Shown piece by piece: positions 8,144 through 17,818 of a stretch of 64,000 nt of DNA. A program made the position numbers and the translations under genes. Numbering within the stretch: the stretch's first letter is position 1; the number at the start of each line of letters is the position of its first letter. The notes under the pieces are model-generated. The model made no database searches. It was not told where the DNA came from and was given only the letters and a program-made list of their open reading frames with translations. The stretch comes from Sphingomonas kyeonggiensis (GTDB lineage Bacteria > Pseudomonadota > Alphaproteobacteria > Sphingomonadales > Sphingomonadaceae): contig NZ_JAUSTJ010000002.1 in assembly GCF_030812785.1 (NCBI RefSeq), forward strand, positions 868,001 through 932,000, given 5' to 3'.

Positions 8144-10309
8144 ATGGCCCATTCAGCCGCCGAGGGCGCCCCTAGCACGGGGTCTGCCTCCCTTCAAATG
8201 GGGGGAGGGGCGGCATTTCGCCAGATCGGCGGCGCGATCGAGCGCTGGCTGGAGGCGGAGCGGGGCCAATTGCCGCTCTGGCTGCCGGTCGCGCTGGGGG
8301 GCGGGATCACCGCCTGGTTCCTGCTTCCCGATGCGTCGCGCTGGATCGGCTTCCTGCTCGCCTGCGCCGCAGTGGCGCTACTCGGGCTGGCCCTGCCGGG
8401 GCGGCTGGGGCGGGCGCTGCTGATCGGCGGACTTGCCATGGCGGCGGGCTGCGGACTGATCTGGTGGCGGGCCGAGCGCGTCGCGGCACCGGTGCTGGCG
8501 CGGCCGGCGGTGGTGGAGATCATCGGGCGTGTGGTGCGGGTCGAGCGGATGCCGGCGCGCGAACTGATGCGCGTGACTTTGCTGCCGGGCCGCAGCGACC
8601 TGCCGCCGCGCGTGCGGGTGAACCTGGAGGCGAAGGACGTGCCCGCGGGGCTCGCGCCGGACGCGGTGATCAAGCTGCGGGCCCGGCTGATGCCACCCGC
8701 CGAGGCCGCGGTGCCGGGCGGCTATGATTTCGCGCGCACCGCCTGGTTCGCCGGGCTGGGCGCGACGGGCAAGGGTTTCGATCCGATCGAAGTGGTGACG
8801 CCGGCAAAGGCGTCCGGCGCCGATCTGCGCGCGTCGCTTTCCGCCCATATCCAGTCGCGAATCGAGGGGAGCGGGGGCGGCATCGCCAGCGCGCTCGCCA
8901 CGGGCGACCAGGGTGCGATCGCCATGGAGGACGTCGAGGCGATGCAGCGCTCCGGCCTCGCCCATCTGCTCTCGGTGAGCGGGCTCCACGTCACTGCGGT
9001 GACCGCGGCGGCAATGCTGCTGGTCCTCAAGCTGCTCGCGCTGAGCCCGACGCTCGCCTTGCGCTGGCGCCTGCCGCTGGTCGCAGCGGGGGCGGGTGCG
9101 CTGGCGGCGATCGGCTATACCTGGCTCACCGGCGCCGAGGTGCCGACGATCCGGTCGTGTGTCGCCGCGCTGCTCGTGCTGCTGGCGCTGAGCCTGGGGC
9201 GCGAGGCGATCACGCTGCGGCTGGTCGCGGCGGGCGCGACGATCGTGCTACTGCTCTGGCCCGAGGCGCTGGCCGGGGCGAGCTTCCAGCTGAGCTTCGC
9301 GGCGGTGACGGCGATCGTCGCGCTGCACGAGAGTCCGCGCATGCAGGGCTGGTTCGGCAAGCGCGAGGAGGGGCGGGGCGCGGCGCTGCCGCGCGGCGCG
9401 GGCGTGCTGCTCGTCACTGGCTTCGCCGTCGAGCTGGCGCTGATGCCGATCGGGCTGTTCCACTTCCACCAGGCCGGCCTCTATGGCGCGCTCGCCAATA
9501 TCGTCGCGATCCCGCTCACCACCTTCGTGATCATGCCCCTCGAGGCGCTGGCGCTCGCCCTCGACCTGGTCGGGCTGGGCGGTCCCGCCTGGTGGCTCAC
9601 CGCCCGCGCTCTCGACCTGCTGCTGTGGATCGCGCGGACCACCGCCGCCGCGCCGGGCGCGGTGGCGGCCTTTCCGAGCATGCCAAACGGCGCCTTCGCG
9701 CTGATGATGGCTGGGGGGCTGTGGTTGGCATTGTGGCGGACGCGGGTACGCTGGGTGGGGGCGGTGCCGCTGGTCGCCGGTCTCCTCTGGATGCTCGCCA
9801 CGCCGGCGCCCGATCTGATCGTCACGGGCGACGGGCGGCATCTGGCAGTCCGCATGCCGGACGGCAGCATGGCGCTGCTGCGCGACCGAGCGGGGGACTA
9901 TACCCGCGACATGCTGGCCGAGACGGGCGGCAGCGATGCCGAGCCGGTGGTGCTGTCCGAGCAGCCGGGCGCGCGGTGCAGCCTAGACAGCTGCATGATC
10001 GAGCACCGCGCCGGCAGCCGGGTGTGGCGGGTCGCGGCGACGCGGAGCCCCTACGCGCTGCCCTGGGCCGAGTTCACGGCGCTGTGCCGCCGCGTCGATG
10101 TGATGATCAGCGACCGGCGCCTGCCTGCGGGCTGCACGCCGCGCTGGCTCAAGCTCGACCGGCCGGCGCTGGCGCGGACGGGCGGCGTGGCGATCGCGTT
10201 CAGGAGCGGGCGGGTGACGATGGTGCGCGGTGCGGGGCAGCATCCCTGGCTGAACCCGCCTAAGGTGCAGCCGTCCTATGTGCCGGCGGGCAAAGGCGAT
10301 TACCGATGA
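8144..10309 (+). CDS. comEC: ComEC/Rec2-family DNA uptake channel protein
   Basis: This polytopic inner-membrane protein of about 721 residues belongs to the ComEC/Rec2 family, which moves single-stranded DNA into the cytoplasm during transformation. An N-terminal DUF4131-like part (two helices, then an OB-like stretch around [13 protein letters not shown]) is followed by the Competence core with the family hallmark [18 protein letters not shown] and further helices. The C-terminal region is a short remnant without the HxHxDH metal site of the metallo-beta-lactamase domain, as in many alphaproteobacterial homologues. The ATG at 8144 clears gltX by 28 bp, and the two genes diverge. The 3' end overlaps a convergent small gene by 10 bp. 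Confidence 0.92.
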   Translation: MAHSAAEGAPSTGSASLQMGGGAAFRQIGGAIERWLEAERGQLPLWLPVALGGGITAWFLLPDASRWIGFLLACAAVALLGLALPGRLGRALLIGGLAMAAGCGLIWWRAERVAAPVLARPAVVEIIGRVVRVERMPARELMRVTLLPGRSDLPPRVRVNLEAKDVPAGLAPDAVIKLRARLMPPAEAAVPGGYDFARTAWFAGLGATGKGFDPIEVVTPAKASGADLRASLSAHIQSRIEGSGGGIASALATGDQGAIAMEDVEAMQRSGLAHLLSVSGLHVTAVTAAAMLLVLKLLALSPTLALRWRLPLVAAGAGALAAIGYTWLTGAEVPTIRSCVAALLVLLALSLGREAITLRLVAAGATIVLLLWPEALAGASFQLSFAAVTAIVALHESPRMQGWFGKREEGRGAALPRGAGVLLVTGFAVELALMPIGLFHFHQAGLYGALANIVAIPLTTFVIMPLEALALALDLVGLGGPAWWLTARALDLLLWIARTTAAAPGAVAAFPSMPNGAFALMMAGGLWLALWRTRVRWVGAVPLVAGLLWMLATPAPDLIVTGDGRHLAVRMPDGSMALLRDRAGDYTRDMLAETGGSDAEPVVLSEQPGARCSLDSCMIEHRAGSRVWRVAATRSPYALPWAEFTALCRRVDVMISDRRLPAGCTPRWLKLDRPALARTGGVAIAFRSGRVTMVRGAGQHPWLNPPKVQPSYVPAGKGDYR

Positions 10310-10518
10310 CGCTTTGACTTTGAGGGCGTCTGTCTGTCCGATTCCGACTGAATATTCTCGGCGGGAACGACTTCGGTTGTGTTGGTTGCTGCGGGTCGGA
10401 CGTCGGCGCTGTTTTGCGGCCTGGTCGCAATGGCGAGGATCAGCAGCACGGCGAGCAGTCCCCCAACGACAACAAAGACCCAACCGTAACTCTCCGGTTC
10501 CGGCTCGCCGTAGGCCAT
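10300..10518 (-). CDS. Small single-span membrane protein
   Basis: This 72-residue protein has one hydrophobic helix (GWVFVVVGGLLAVLLILAIAT) and a polar, basic C-terminal tail ([13 protein letters not shown]). It begins one base after the stop of the preceding membrane gene, indicating an operon with translational coupling. Its 3' end overlaps the convergent comEC end. The family is not recognised. This pair has visibly lower GC than its neighbours, which could reflect later acquisition. Confidence 0.6.
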   Translation of the reverse strand: MAYGEPEPESYGWVFVVVGGLLAVLLILAIATRPQNSADVRPAATNTTEVVPAENIQSESDRQTPSKSKRHR

Positions 10519-10519
10519 G

Positions 10520-10870
10520 TCAGGGGGGGGCAGCTTCCTCGGCCGCAGATGCGGGCAATTCCGACGGGGCCATAGAGGGCAAAGGCGTGGTCGCGTCGAG
10601 GGGCTGAGATGGGGTCAGCGCCTCAAGGATCGCCCCGCAACCCGCGAAAATAGCACCGGCAAGGAAGAGCGCGATTCCCGACTGGAATATCATGGTTTGA
10701 AGCTGAAGCTTCGGAAGATTGGCTACTTCCTGATAGCGGGTCAGCATCGAACCGGTAAGCGAGGAGAGCGATAAGTCGGGGACTTCGGCACTTACCGTGT
10801 TGCCAATCAAAAAGGCGACAAGAACGACACCTGATCCGATGGCAATCAACCAAGCGCCCAGGTTCTTCAT
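10520..10870 (-). CDS. Small two-helix membrane protein
   Basis: This 116-residue protein has an N-terminal helix (AWLIAIGSGVVLVAFLIGNTV), a polar middle (LTRYQEVANLPKLQLQ) and a second helix (SGIALFLAGAIFAGCGAIL), followed by a Pro/Ala-rich tail (SELPASAAEEAAPP). The start is preceded by GGAGG (minus strand of CCTCC at 10874). It forms a two-gene unit with the 72-residue protein immediately downstream. No known family is recognised; a membrane-associated accessory role is all that can be said. Confidence 0.65.
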   Translation of the reverse strand: MKNLGAWLIAIGSGVVLVAFLIGNTVSAEVPDLSLSSLTGSMLTRYQEVANLPKLQLQTMIFQSGIALFLAGAIFAGCGAILEALTPSQPLDATTPLPSMAPSELPASAAEEAAPP

Positions 10871-10928
10871 CGGCCTCCTCCCCGCCAGGGATGCTAGCGC
10901 AGAAAGAAAACCAGGGGCAACCGGTTAA

Positions 10929-10965
10929 GATTGGATCTCCGTCATGCGCTGGCGGAGATCCAATC
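10929..10965 (-). terminator. Perfect 13-bp inverted repeat after lexA
   Basis: GATTGGATCTCCG and its exact complement CGGAGATCCAATC flank an 11-nt loop, beginning 5 bp past the lexA stop codon. It is a strong hairpin but has only a short T-run (TTAACC) after it. It most likely terminates lexA transcription. Confidence 0.65.
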
Positions 10966-10969
10966 GCAT

Positions 10970-11668
10970 TCAATACTTCCGCAGCAGTCCGGCAAGGCGG
11001 CCCTGTACGCGGACCTGGTCGGGGCGGTAGCGCTGCGGGTTGTAGTCACGATTGGCCGGATCGAGCCGGATCATCGCGCCTTCCTTGCGGAAATACTTCA
11101 GCGTCGCCTCATTCTCGTCGATCAGCGCCACGACGATCTCGCCGTCGCGCGCCGTCTCGGTGCGGCGGATCAGCGCATAGTCGCCGTCGAGGATGCCGGC
11201 CTCGACCATCGAATCGCCGGCGACTTCGAGCGCATAATGCTCGCCCGCGCCGAGCAGCGCGGCGGGAACCGGGAGCATGGCCGAATCCTGCAGTGCCTCG
11301 ATCGGGGTACCGGCGGCGATGCGGCCGTGCAGCGGGATCTCTATCACGTCATTGGCCGGCGCCGGCAGCGTCGAGGGAGCGGAAGTTGACGAAGTTGATG
11401 CCACGGGGGCACCGGTTTTTGGGGCTGTGGGCTTCTTCGCCGCTTCGCCGCCACGCTCCGGCATGCGCAGCACTTCGAGCGCGCGGGCCCGGTTGGGCAG
11501 GCGGCGGATGAACTCCCGCTCTTCAAGCGCCGAGATCAGCCGATGCACACCTGATTTCGACTTGAGGTCGAGCGCCTCCTTCATTTCCTCGAACGAAGGT
11601 GACACGCCGGTCTCGGCAAGCCGGTCGGCAATAAAGCAGATGAGCTCGTGCTGCTTGCGCGTGAGCAT
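10970..11668 (-). CDS. lexA: LexA repressor (SOS response)
   Basis: LexA represses DNA-damage genes and cleaves itself when RecA is activated. The 232-residue protein has an N-terminal winged helix-turn-helix ([20 protein letters not shown] ... [19 protein letters not shown]) and an S24 autoprotease domain. It carries the Ala-Gly cleavage site ([11 protein letters not shown]), the catalytic Ser in [14 protein letters not shown] and the catalytic Lys region ([10 protein letters not shown]). The ATG at 11668 gives the canonical start; the longer frame to 11779 would run through the operator and the end of moeA. Its upstream region carries a GAAC-N7-GAAC box, so it should be autoregulated. moeA lies upstream on the same strand, 58 bp away. 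Confidence 0.97.
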   Translation of the reverse strand: MLTRKQHELICFIADRLAETGVSPSFEEMKEALDLKSKSGVHRLISALEEREFIRRLPNRARALEVLRMPERGGEAAKKPTAPKTGAPVASTSSTSAPSTLPAPANDVIEIPLHGRIAAGTPIEALQDSAMLPVPAALLGAGEHYALEVAGDSMVEAGILDGDYALIRRTETARDGEIVVALIDENEATLKYFRKEGAMIRLDPANRDYNPQRYRPDQVRVQGRLAGLLRKY

Positions 11669-11686
11669 CCCGTTTCTCCCCGTCTG

Positions 11687-11701
11687 GAACAGACTGGGAA
11701 C
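11687..11701. promoter_or_regulatory. SOS box (LexA operator), GAAC-N7-GAAC
   Basis: The sequence reads GAAC AGACTGG GAAC on the plus strand, equal to GTTC-N7-GTTC on the lexA strand. This direct repeat is the known alphaproteobacterial LexA-binding motif. It lies 18 bp upstream of the lexA ATG, as expected for autorepression. Confidence 0.88.
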
Positions 11702-11726
11702 GTTTTTGCAATGTTCCGCCTGCTTG

Positions 11727-12911
11727 TCAAGCGATGTCGAGGATTTCTGCCGAGTCGCCCGTTTTCGCCTCGGGAGCACCCGCCGGACGCACGATCAGGC
11801 AGGTCGCGCGGGCCAGCGTGCGCAGCATCGACGAGTCCTGGATCGTCGCGGCATGGGCGCGCCCGTCGATCAGCTCGGCGCGGAGATAGTCGGCGCGGGC
11901 GCCGGTAGCGGGCAGGGGCTCGCCCAGCGGCACGGTGCGCGTCCGGGGGAGCGGATCGGCGGCGCCGGCGAGATGCGCGATCAGCGGGCGGACGAACAGG
12001 ATCGTGGTGGCGAACACCGACACCGGGTTGCCGGGCAGGCCGAGCACGGCGCTGCCGCCCAGCCGGCCCGCCATCACCGGCTTGCCGGGGCGCAGCGCGA
12101 CCTTCCAGAAGTCGATCGCCGCGCCCGCCGCCTTGAGCGCCGGGCGGACGAGATCGTGATCGCCGACCGAGGCGCCGCCGGTGGTGACGAGCAGGTCGCA
12201 GTCGAGCGATCGGAACGCGGCCTCAAGCAAGTCCTGCCGGTCGGGCAGGATGCCGAGGTCGATCAGCTCGATCGGCAGCTCGGCCAGCATTGCCGCAAGT
12301 AGCAGGCGGTTGGTCTCGGGAATCTGGTCGGGGCCGAGCGGGGTGCCGGGCGGGACTAGCTCGTCGCCGGTGGAAAGCAGCGCCACGCGCACCTTGCGGC
12401 GGACAGGCAGGGCGGCGTGGCCAGCAATGGCGGCCAGCGCGAGGCGGGCGGGGGTGAGGCGCTCGCCGGCGCGGATCAGCGCGTCGCCCTCGGCGAAATC
12501 GAGCCCGCGCGCACGGACGCTGCTGCCAATGCGGGGCGGGCCCTCGCCGGCGAGCGTGAGGCGAGAGCCGTCGCGTGCGGCCTCTTCCTGGACGAGGATC
12601 GTGTCGGTGCCGGGCGGCAGCGGGGCACCGGTGAAGATGTGGACGGCCTCGCCTACGCCCGCTTCCCCCGCAAAACCGCGACCGGCGGCGCTCTCACCGA
12701 TCACTTCCCAGGGGCCGGGCAGATCGGCGAAGCGGATCGCATAGCCGTCCATCGAGGAGAGATCGGCGGCCGGCTGGGTCCGCAGCGCAGCGATGTCCCG
12801 CGACGCCCAGCGGCCGGCAGCCTCGGCGAGCGGGCACAATTCCTCGGCCACCGGGGCGGTGAGCGCGAACAGGCGATGCTGGGCTTCGGCGACGGGAAGG
12901 AGAACGGCCAT
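11727..12911 (-). CDS. moeA: Molybdopterin molybdenumtransferase
   Basis: MoeA inserts molybdate into adenylated molybdopterin, the last step of Moco synthesis. The 394-residue protein has the MoeA N-terminal region ([13 protein letters not shown]), the MPT-binding MoCF-like domain ([44 protein letters not shown]) and the C-terminal domain IV. The start ATG at 12911 gives the family N-terminus ([15 protein letters not shown]). moaC lies about 2 kb upstream on the same strand, separated by a PilZ gene and a GST gene, so the Moco genes here are split. Confidence 0.96.
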   Translation of the reverse strand: MAVLLPVAEAQHRLFALTAPVAEELCPLAEAAGRWASRDIAALRTQPAADLSSMDGYAIRFADLPGPWEVIGESAAGRGFAGEAGVGEAVHIFTGAPLPPGTDTILVQEEAARDGSRLTLAGEGPPRIGSSVRARGLDFAEGDALIRAGERLTPARLALAAIAGHAALPVRRKVRVALLSTGDELVPPGTPLGPDQIPETNRLLLAAMLAELPIELIDLGILPDRQDLLEAAFRSLDCDLLVTTGGASVGDHDLVRPALKAAGAAIDFWKVALRPGKPVMAGRLGGSAVLGLPGNPVSVFATTILFVRPLIAHLAGAADPLPRTRTVPLGEPLPATGARADYLRAELIDGRAHAATIQDSSMLRTLARATCLIVRPAGAPEAKTGDSAEILDIA

Positions 12912-12953
12912 GCTCGCTGCCTAGGGCAGGCGGACAAGCCACGCCAGTATCCG

Positions 12954-13898
12954 CTACCCCGCGATCCGCCCCAGATCCCCCGCCTTGAGCGGCAGGCGGA
13001 ATTCGCAGAGGAAGCGGTGGCGGTCGTCGGTCTCGATCACCGAGGCCGGGCCGCCGCCGATATTGGGCAGCGAGATCCACAGCTGGGCGCCATTGGCGAA
13101 AGGCGCGCGGGATTCGAACTCGACGAGCTGGGGGGTGATCCCGCGCAGCTTGACGTTCCACCAGCGCACCCCCTCGCGCACCCGGGCGGGGGTGTCGAGG
13201 CGGATTGCCTTCTGGTCGGGGATCAGCCCGTTCTGCTCCTGGATCACCGCGATGCGCGTGTGATGCGAGGGCTGTTGCTGGGCCTGGCGCAGCCAGGGCA
13301 TCAGCACCTGCCAGGGCAGGTCCTCGTGGAATGCCACGCCGGCAAAGCTGCCCTGCGACCATTTCACCAGGCCGTCGAGCGGGCGCAGGCCGTCGAAATT
13401 GATCTGGACCGCATCGCCTTCCTGGAGGGCAATGTCGGTCTCGAAGCCACAGCCGCCCTGGGAGAGATTACGGCTGCGGGTGAATTCGACCTGGTTGCCG
13501 CGGCGCACGCAGATCGTCTGGTGCAGCTCGACGCGCGGCACGCTGCGGCGCTCGGCGGGGAGGGCGGCGAGATTGCGGGCGAGCGTGCTGATCACGTCGA
13601 TCGGCGTCTCGAACAGGAAACCGGCCGAGCCCTGCTCGGTCCAGGCGATCCGGCCCGCCAGCGACTGGCCATTGGCGAGCTCCAGGTGGAGGCCTTCCGC
13701 TTCGACGATCTCGTCGTCGATCTGGAGCATCGCGCCCGCCGCGCTCAGCTTGCGGATCGAGCAGGCGAGGCGCGTCGTTTCGCCGACCAAGACCGCGGCG
13801 TCGAACGCGGCATGATCGCCGGGCTCGGGCAACAGCTGCGCAGCCGGCGCCTCGCCCGAGAGGCTGAAAATGGTGGAGGACGCAAGTCCCTGTCGCAT
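12954..13898 (-). CDS. Tandem PilZ-domain protein (c-di-GMP effector candidate)
   Basis: The 314-residue soluble protein carries a complete PilZ signature in its middle: RRSVPR at ~117-122, followed by SRNLSQGGCGFET, which fits RxxxR ... (D/N)xSxxG for cyclic-di-GMP binding. The N-terminal third (ACSIRKLSAAGAML, AGRIAWTEQGSAGFLF) looks like a second, degenerate PilZ fold without the Arg pair. The C-terminal third shows a third similar beta-barrel pattern (WWNVKLRGITPQLVEFESR). It is a candidate receptor for the signal made or removed by the GGDEF-EAL protein at 27.9 kb. It sits between moeA and a GST gene with no functional link. Confidence 0.82.
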   Translation of the reverse strand: MRQGLASSTIFSLSGEAPAAQLLPEPGDHAAFDAAVLVGETTRLACSIRKLSAAGAMLQIDDEIVEAEGLHLELANGQSLAGRIAWTEQGSAGFLFETPIDVISTLARNLAALPAERRSVPRVELHQTICVRRGNQVEFTRSRNLSQGGCGFETDIALQEGDAVQINFDGLRPLDGLVKWSQGSFAGVAFHEDLPWQVLMPWLRQAQQQPSHHTRIAVIQEQNGLIPDQKAIRLDTPARVREGVRWWNVKLRGITPQLVEFESRAPFANGAQLWISLPNIGGGPASVIETDDRHRFLCEFRLPLKAGDLGRIAG

Positions 13899-14002
13899 AA
13901 AAAGATTTTTCCCGCCCGGACCCCTTTCGATAGTGGGGCGCCGGGTCTGAAGGCGGGGTTAATCCGCAGGGTTGCGAAATCCCTAATGCGCCCCCGGAAC
14001 GA

Positions 14003-14656
14003 TCAGTCGCGATCGGGCGCGCCGAGCGGGAAATAGGCGCGATAGGGGCGCGCTTCCTCGACACAGCGGGCGACCGAGGGGCGGGCGAGCAGCCGGGCGC
14101 GATAGGCGCGCAGATTGGCGAGCGCCTCCGGGATGGGGCGCACCCAATCGGCGTAGAAGAGCGACGGCGCGGCGGCACAATCGGCTAGGGTGAAACCCTC
14201 GCCCACCGCCCATTCCCGGCCCTCCAGATGGGCATCGAGCCAGGCATAGACCTTGTCGAGCCGCGCCATCGCCTCGTCGAGGCCGATCGGATCGCGGCGC
14301 TCCTCGGGCAGCAGCGAATTGAGCACCGGCTTCTGCATCGTGCCCATGACGTAATTGTCGAAGACCCGGTCGAGCATCCGTGCCTGCACCGCGAGATCGG
14401 GATCGGCGGGGATCAGCGAGACGGGGCCGGGATGATGGACGTGGAGATATTCGATGATCGCCGTCGCCTCGAGCACGGTGCGATCGCCTTCGACCAGGAC
14501 CGGGAAGAGCTTGAGCGGCCAGCGCGCTTCCAGCTCGGCGCTGGCTTCGGGGTCCTCGAGATTGCGGAAGGTGAAGGCGGTGCCGTTCTCGTAGAGCGGG
14601 ATAAGGCCCTTCCAGGTATAGGACGAGAAGGGGTGGCCGAAGAGCTGAAGGGTCAT
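14003..14656 (-). CDS. Glutathione S-transferase family protein
   Basis: The 217-residue protein has a thioredoxin-like N-terminal domain (LQLFGHPFSSYTWKGLIPLYE, WPLKLFPVLVEGDRTVLEAT with the cis-Pro and glutathione gamma-Glu-binding Glu-Ala/Ser region) and an all-helical C-terminal domain (FTLADCAAAPSLFYADW, the usual N-capping box). It should conjugate glutathione to electrophiles or act as a thiol-dependent reductase; the substrate cannot be told. The ATG at 14656 is the family-like start; the longer frame reads into the repeat region and is rejected. It lies downstream of moaC beyond a terminator hairpin. Confidence 0.88.
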   Translation of the reverse strand: MTLQLFGHPFSSYTWKGLIPLYENGTAFTFRNLEDPEASAELEARWPLKLFPVLVEGDRTVLEATAIIEYLHVHHPGPVSLIPADPDLAVQARMLDRVFDNYVMGTMQKPVLNSLLPEERRDPIGLDEAMARLDKVYAWLDAHLEGREWAVGEGFTLADCAAAPSLFYADWVRPIPEALANLRAYRARLLARPSVARCVEEARPYRAYFPLGAPDRD

Positions 14657-14730
14657 GGCAGGGCCTTTAATAGTTAGGTTATGAGCTAAGTATATTGATG
14701 CCGGGTTTGTGTCACCTATTTTTCTCCGCA

Positions 14731-14884
14731 CTTCTTTGCTCCCCTCCCTGCAAGGGAGGGGTTGGGGGTGGGTTGCGAGCGAAGCGAGCCCAGCCAACTG
14801 CTCGATGAAACAGAAAAGGCCGGGCATCGAGCCCGACCTTTTCTAACCCACCCCTTGCCCCTCCCTTGCAGGGAGGGGAATCAC
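14731..14884. repeat. Paired palindromic repeat with an internal terminator hairpin
   Basis: Two copies of a CCCTCCCTGCAAGGGAGGG-type palindrome face each other (about 14741-14775 and 14845-14880), as in REP pairs. Between them, 14813-14843 holds AAAAGG-c-CGGGC ... GCCCG-a-CCTTTTC, a good intrinsic terminator for moaC on the minus strand. No open reading frame of interest is present in this 232-bp gap between moaC and the GST gene. Confidence 0.75.
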
Positions 14885-14888
14885 GTTC

Positions 14889-15347
<459 letters not shown>

Positions 15348-15348
15348 A

Positions 15349-15450
15349 TTCCCCTTCCGCTTGCGGGAGGGGTTAGGGGAGGGGCTGTCAACTTCGTCCA
15401 CGGCTGGTGGCATGCCCTCCCCCGGCACCTCCCGCAAGCGGGAGGGGAGA
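15349..15450. repeat. Paired palindromic repeat between trpC and moaC
   Basis: Two inverted copies of a TCCCGCTTGCGGGAGGGG-like palindrome (around 15351-15375 and 15425-15447) flank a ~45-bp spacer. The element fills the whole gap between the trpC stop and the moaC start. Like the others here it probably folds into a long hairpin in the transcript. Confidence 0.75.
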
Positions 15451-16239
15451 TTATCCCACCAGCGCCCGGGTCGCCGCCTCGACGTCGGCTTGCCGCATGA
15501 GGGACTCCCCGACCAGGAAGCAGCGTATGTCGTGCGCGGCCATCGCATCGAGGTCGGCGCGGCTGTTCAGGCCGGACTCCGCCACGAAGGTGCAGTCCTT
15601 CGGTGCCTGGCCGACCAGCTCATAGGTCTTCTGGACATCGACCTCGAAGGTCTTGAGATTGCGGTTGTTCACCCCGATCAGCCGCGAGCGCAACTTCAGC
15701 GCGCGCTCCAGCTCCTCGGCGTCGTGCACTTCGACCAGCACGTCCATGCCCAGGCCGAGCGCGGCGTCCTCGATTTCGGCCATCTGCGCGTCTTCCAGCG
15801 CGGCGACGATGATCAGGATCGCGTCCGCGCCGATCGCGCGCGATTCGAGCGCCTGCCAGGGATCGACCATGAAGTCCTTGCGGATCACCGGCAGGTCGCA
15901 GGCGGCGCGCGCGGCGATCAGATAGTCCTCATGCCCCTGGAAATACTCCAGGTCGGTCAGCACCGAGAGGCAGGCGGCGCCACCGGCCTGATAAGCGCGG
16001 GCATGGGCCGGGGGATCGAAATCGGCACGGATCAGGCCCTTGGACGGGCTGGCCTTCTTGATCTCGGCGATCAGGCCATAGCCGCCGGCCGCGGCCTTGG
16101 CGTCGAGCGCCGCCTTGAAGCCGCGCGGCGGCGTGCGGGTGAGGGCGAGCGCATGCAGGTCGCTCACCGGAGTCGCCTTGCGGCGGGTGGCGACTTCGCC
16201 GTGCTTGGTGGCGATGATGGTATCGAGGATCGTGGACAT
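15451..16239 (-). CDS. trpC: Indole-3-glycerol phosphate synthase
   Basis: TrpC closes carboxyphenylamino-deoxyribulose phosphate to indole-3-glycerol phosphate. This 262-residue TIM barrel shows [21 protein letters not shown] (catalytic Lys/Glu), [25 protein letters not shown] (catalytic Lys), [23 protein letters not shown] and [11 protein letters not shown]. The ATG at 16239 shares one base with the trpD stop (TGATG), so translation is coupled. It is monofunctional, not fused to trpF. Confidence 0.97.
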   Translation of the reverse strand: MSTILDTIIATKHGEVATRRKATPVSDLHALALTRTPPRGFKAALDAKAAAGGYGLIAEIKKASPSKGLIRADFDPPAHARAYQAGGAACLSVLTDLEYFQGHEDYLIAARAACDLPVIRKDFMVDPWQALESRAIGADAILIIVAALEDAQMAEIEDAALGLGMDVLVEVHDAEELERALKLRSRLIGVNNRNLKTFEVDVQKTYELVGQAPKDCTFVAESGLNSRADLDAMAAHDIRCFLVGESLMRQADVEAATRALVG

Positions 16240-17231
16240 CAAAAGGCGATCCAGCAGTCGAGCAGCGCCTTGGCAAGGCCCTTGTCGATCACTTCGGCCG
16301 CTTCCTCGGCACCTTCGCGCAGATCGGCGGCCTCGCCGGCGATGACGAGCGCGGCGGCGGCGTTGAGCAGCACCGCGTCGCGATAGGGGCTCGGCTCGCC
16401 CTCTAGCAGGCGGCGCAACGCCAGCGCGTTGTACTCGGGACCGCCGCCGCGGATCGCGCTGAGCGGGTGGCGGGGGAGGCCGGCATCCTCGGGCGTGATC
16501 CGCGAAGGCAGTCCCGAGCTGCCGACGCTCACCACCACGCTGGCATGCTCGGTGGAGAGCTCGTCCAGCCCTTCCTCGCCCGAGACGATCGCCGCGGCTT
16601 CGACGCCGAGCTGCTCCAGCGCCTCGGCATAGATCGGGGCATAGTCGGGGCGGGCGATGCCGATCAGCTGGCGGCGGACATGCGCCGGGTTGGCCAGCGG
16701 GCCCATCAGGTTGAAGATGGTGCGGCGGCCGATGCGGCGGCGCAGCGGTCCGATCCGTGCCATCGAGGGATGATGCGCCTGGGCGAAGAGGAAGGCGATG
16801 CCGAGCTCGTGCAGGCTCTCCTCGGCCCGCGCGCCGGCACGGTCGAGGTCGAGGCCAAGTGCCTCCAGCGTGTCCGCCGCGCCCGACTTGGACGAGGCGG
16901 CGCGGTTGCCATGCTTGGCGACCGGCACGCCGGCGGCGGCCACGACCAAGCTCACCGCGGTCGAGACGTTGAGTGTGTGGTGCCCGTCGCCGCCGGTGCC
17001 GCACACGTCGATCGCGCCTTCGGGGGCAGTGACCGGGATCAGCCGCGCGCGCATCGCCCGGGCGGCCTCGGCGATCTCGATGCTGGTCTCGCCGCGCACC
17101 GACAGGTCGATCAGGAAGCGCTCGATCTCGGGCTCGGGGACATTGCCGTCGAGGATGTCGGCAAAGGCCTGGGCAGCGGACTCGCGCGCGAGCGGGCTCG
17201 CGGGATCGGGGAGGAGAGTGAAGGTCGTCAC
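16239..17231 (-). CDS. trpD: Anthranilate phosphoribosyltransferase
   Basis: TrpD transfers phosphoribose from PRPP to anthranilate. The 330-residue protein has the glycine-rich PRPP loop ([17 protein letters not shown]), the [21 protein letters not shown] stretch (split: KHGNRAASS, then [10 protein letters not shown]) and the NLMGPLANP region that binds substrate. It starts with GTG at 17231. It is coupled to trpC downstream by a one-base stop/start overlap. trpG lies 2.7 kb upstream, separated by three unrelated genes, so trpD probably has its own promoter. Confidence 0.97.
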   Translation of the reverse strand: MTTFTLLPDPASPLARESAAQAFADILDGNVPEPEIERFLIDLSVRGETSIEIAEAARAMRARLIPVTAPEGAIDVCGTGGDGHHTLNVSTAVSLVVAAAGVPVAKHGNRAASSKSGAADTLEALGLDLDRAGARAEESLHELGIAFLFAQAHHPSMARIGPLRRRIGRRTIFNLMGPLANPAHVRRQLIGIARPDYAPIYAEALEQLGVEAAAIVSGEEGLDELSTEHASVVVSVGSSGLPSRITPEDAGLPRHPLSAIRGGGPEYNALALRRLLEGEPSPYRDAVLLNAAAALVIAGEAADLREGAEEAAEVIDKGLAKALLDCWIAF

Positions 17232-17300
17232 GCGGGCTCTATCGCGCCTCGCATGGTGCGAAGTCGAGCAAATCCTGTTTGGGGTGGCGCGAGGCGCGCT

Positions 17301-17765
17301 TCAGGCGGCCGGGCGATGCGCGTTGCTGATCACGCGGGTCATCTGCCAATGGCCACGATCCTCGCGCCAGATCACGGTGAATCCGGCACGTGTGGCAAGG
17401 CGTTCGGGCTGGTCGCCTTCCCGGGCATAGAAGAGATGCTCGCCCGACAGGATCGCGCCATAGCCGGGCACGCGCTCGAACCGGATGGTCTCCGGCACGA
17501 GCGCGCGGCGGATATGGAGGCCCGGCGTCCCGCACGGACCCTTCACCAGCGATGCAACCACGCTGGCGCGCGTGCGGGTAAGGCCGGTGATGTCATGGTA
17601 GAATTCGGCATCCTCGGAGAAGAAGGGCGCCATCGCCGCGGCGTCGCAGGCGTTGAACGCACGCCAGAATGCGGCATCGGCTTCGCGCACCGCCTGCTCC
17701 TCGGTCTGGGCATGCGCGGGGACGGGTGCGATGAGCAGGATAAGGGCAAGCGTGACAGGCCGCAT
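17301..17765 (-). CDS. Secreted SnoaL-like/DUF4440 (NTF2-fold) protein
   Basis: The 154-residue protein begins with a Sec signal peptide (MRPVTLALILLIAPVPAHAQ, cleavage after AHA). The mature part is an NTF2-like cone fold: EADAAFWRAFNACDAAAMAPFFSEDAEFYHD is the classic DUF4440 opening, and GFTVIWREDRGHWQMTRVISNAH the closing strand. Such periplasmic proteins may be binding proteins or small enzymes; no specific activity can be assigned. It stands between the antiporter and trpD on the same strand. Confidence 0.85.
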   Translation of the reverse strand: MRPVTLALILLIAPVPAHAQTEEQAVREADAAFWRAFNACDAAAMAPFFSEDAEFYHDITGLTRTRASVVASLVKGPCGTPGLHIRRALVPETIRFERVPGYGAILSGEHLFYAREGDQPERLATRAGFTVIWREDRGHWQMTRVISNAHRPAA

Positions 17766-17818
17766 GGCTGTAAGTCCGTATTAGTATACTAACACAGTGT
17801 GCCCTGTCGGACCTGTGG

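Noticed and set aside
9780..10309. ComEC apparently missing its metallo-beta-lactamase domain, suggesting truncation
   Set aside because: The C-terminal remnant is continuous and in frame; short ComEC proteins without the metal site are common in alphaproteobacteria.
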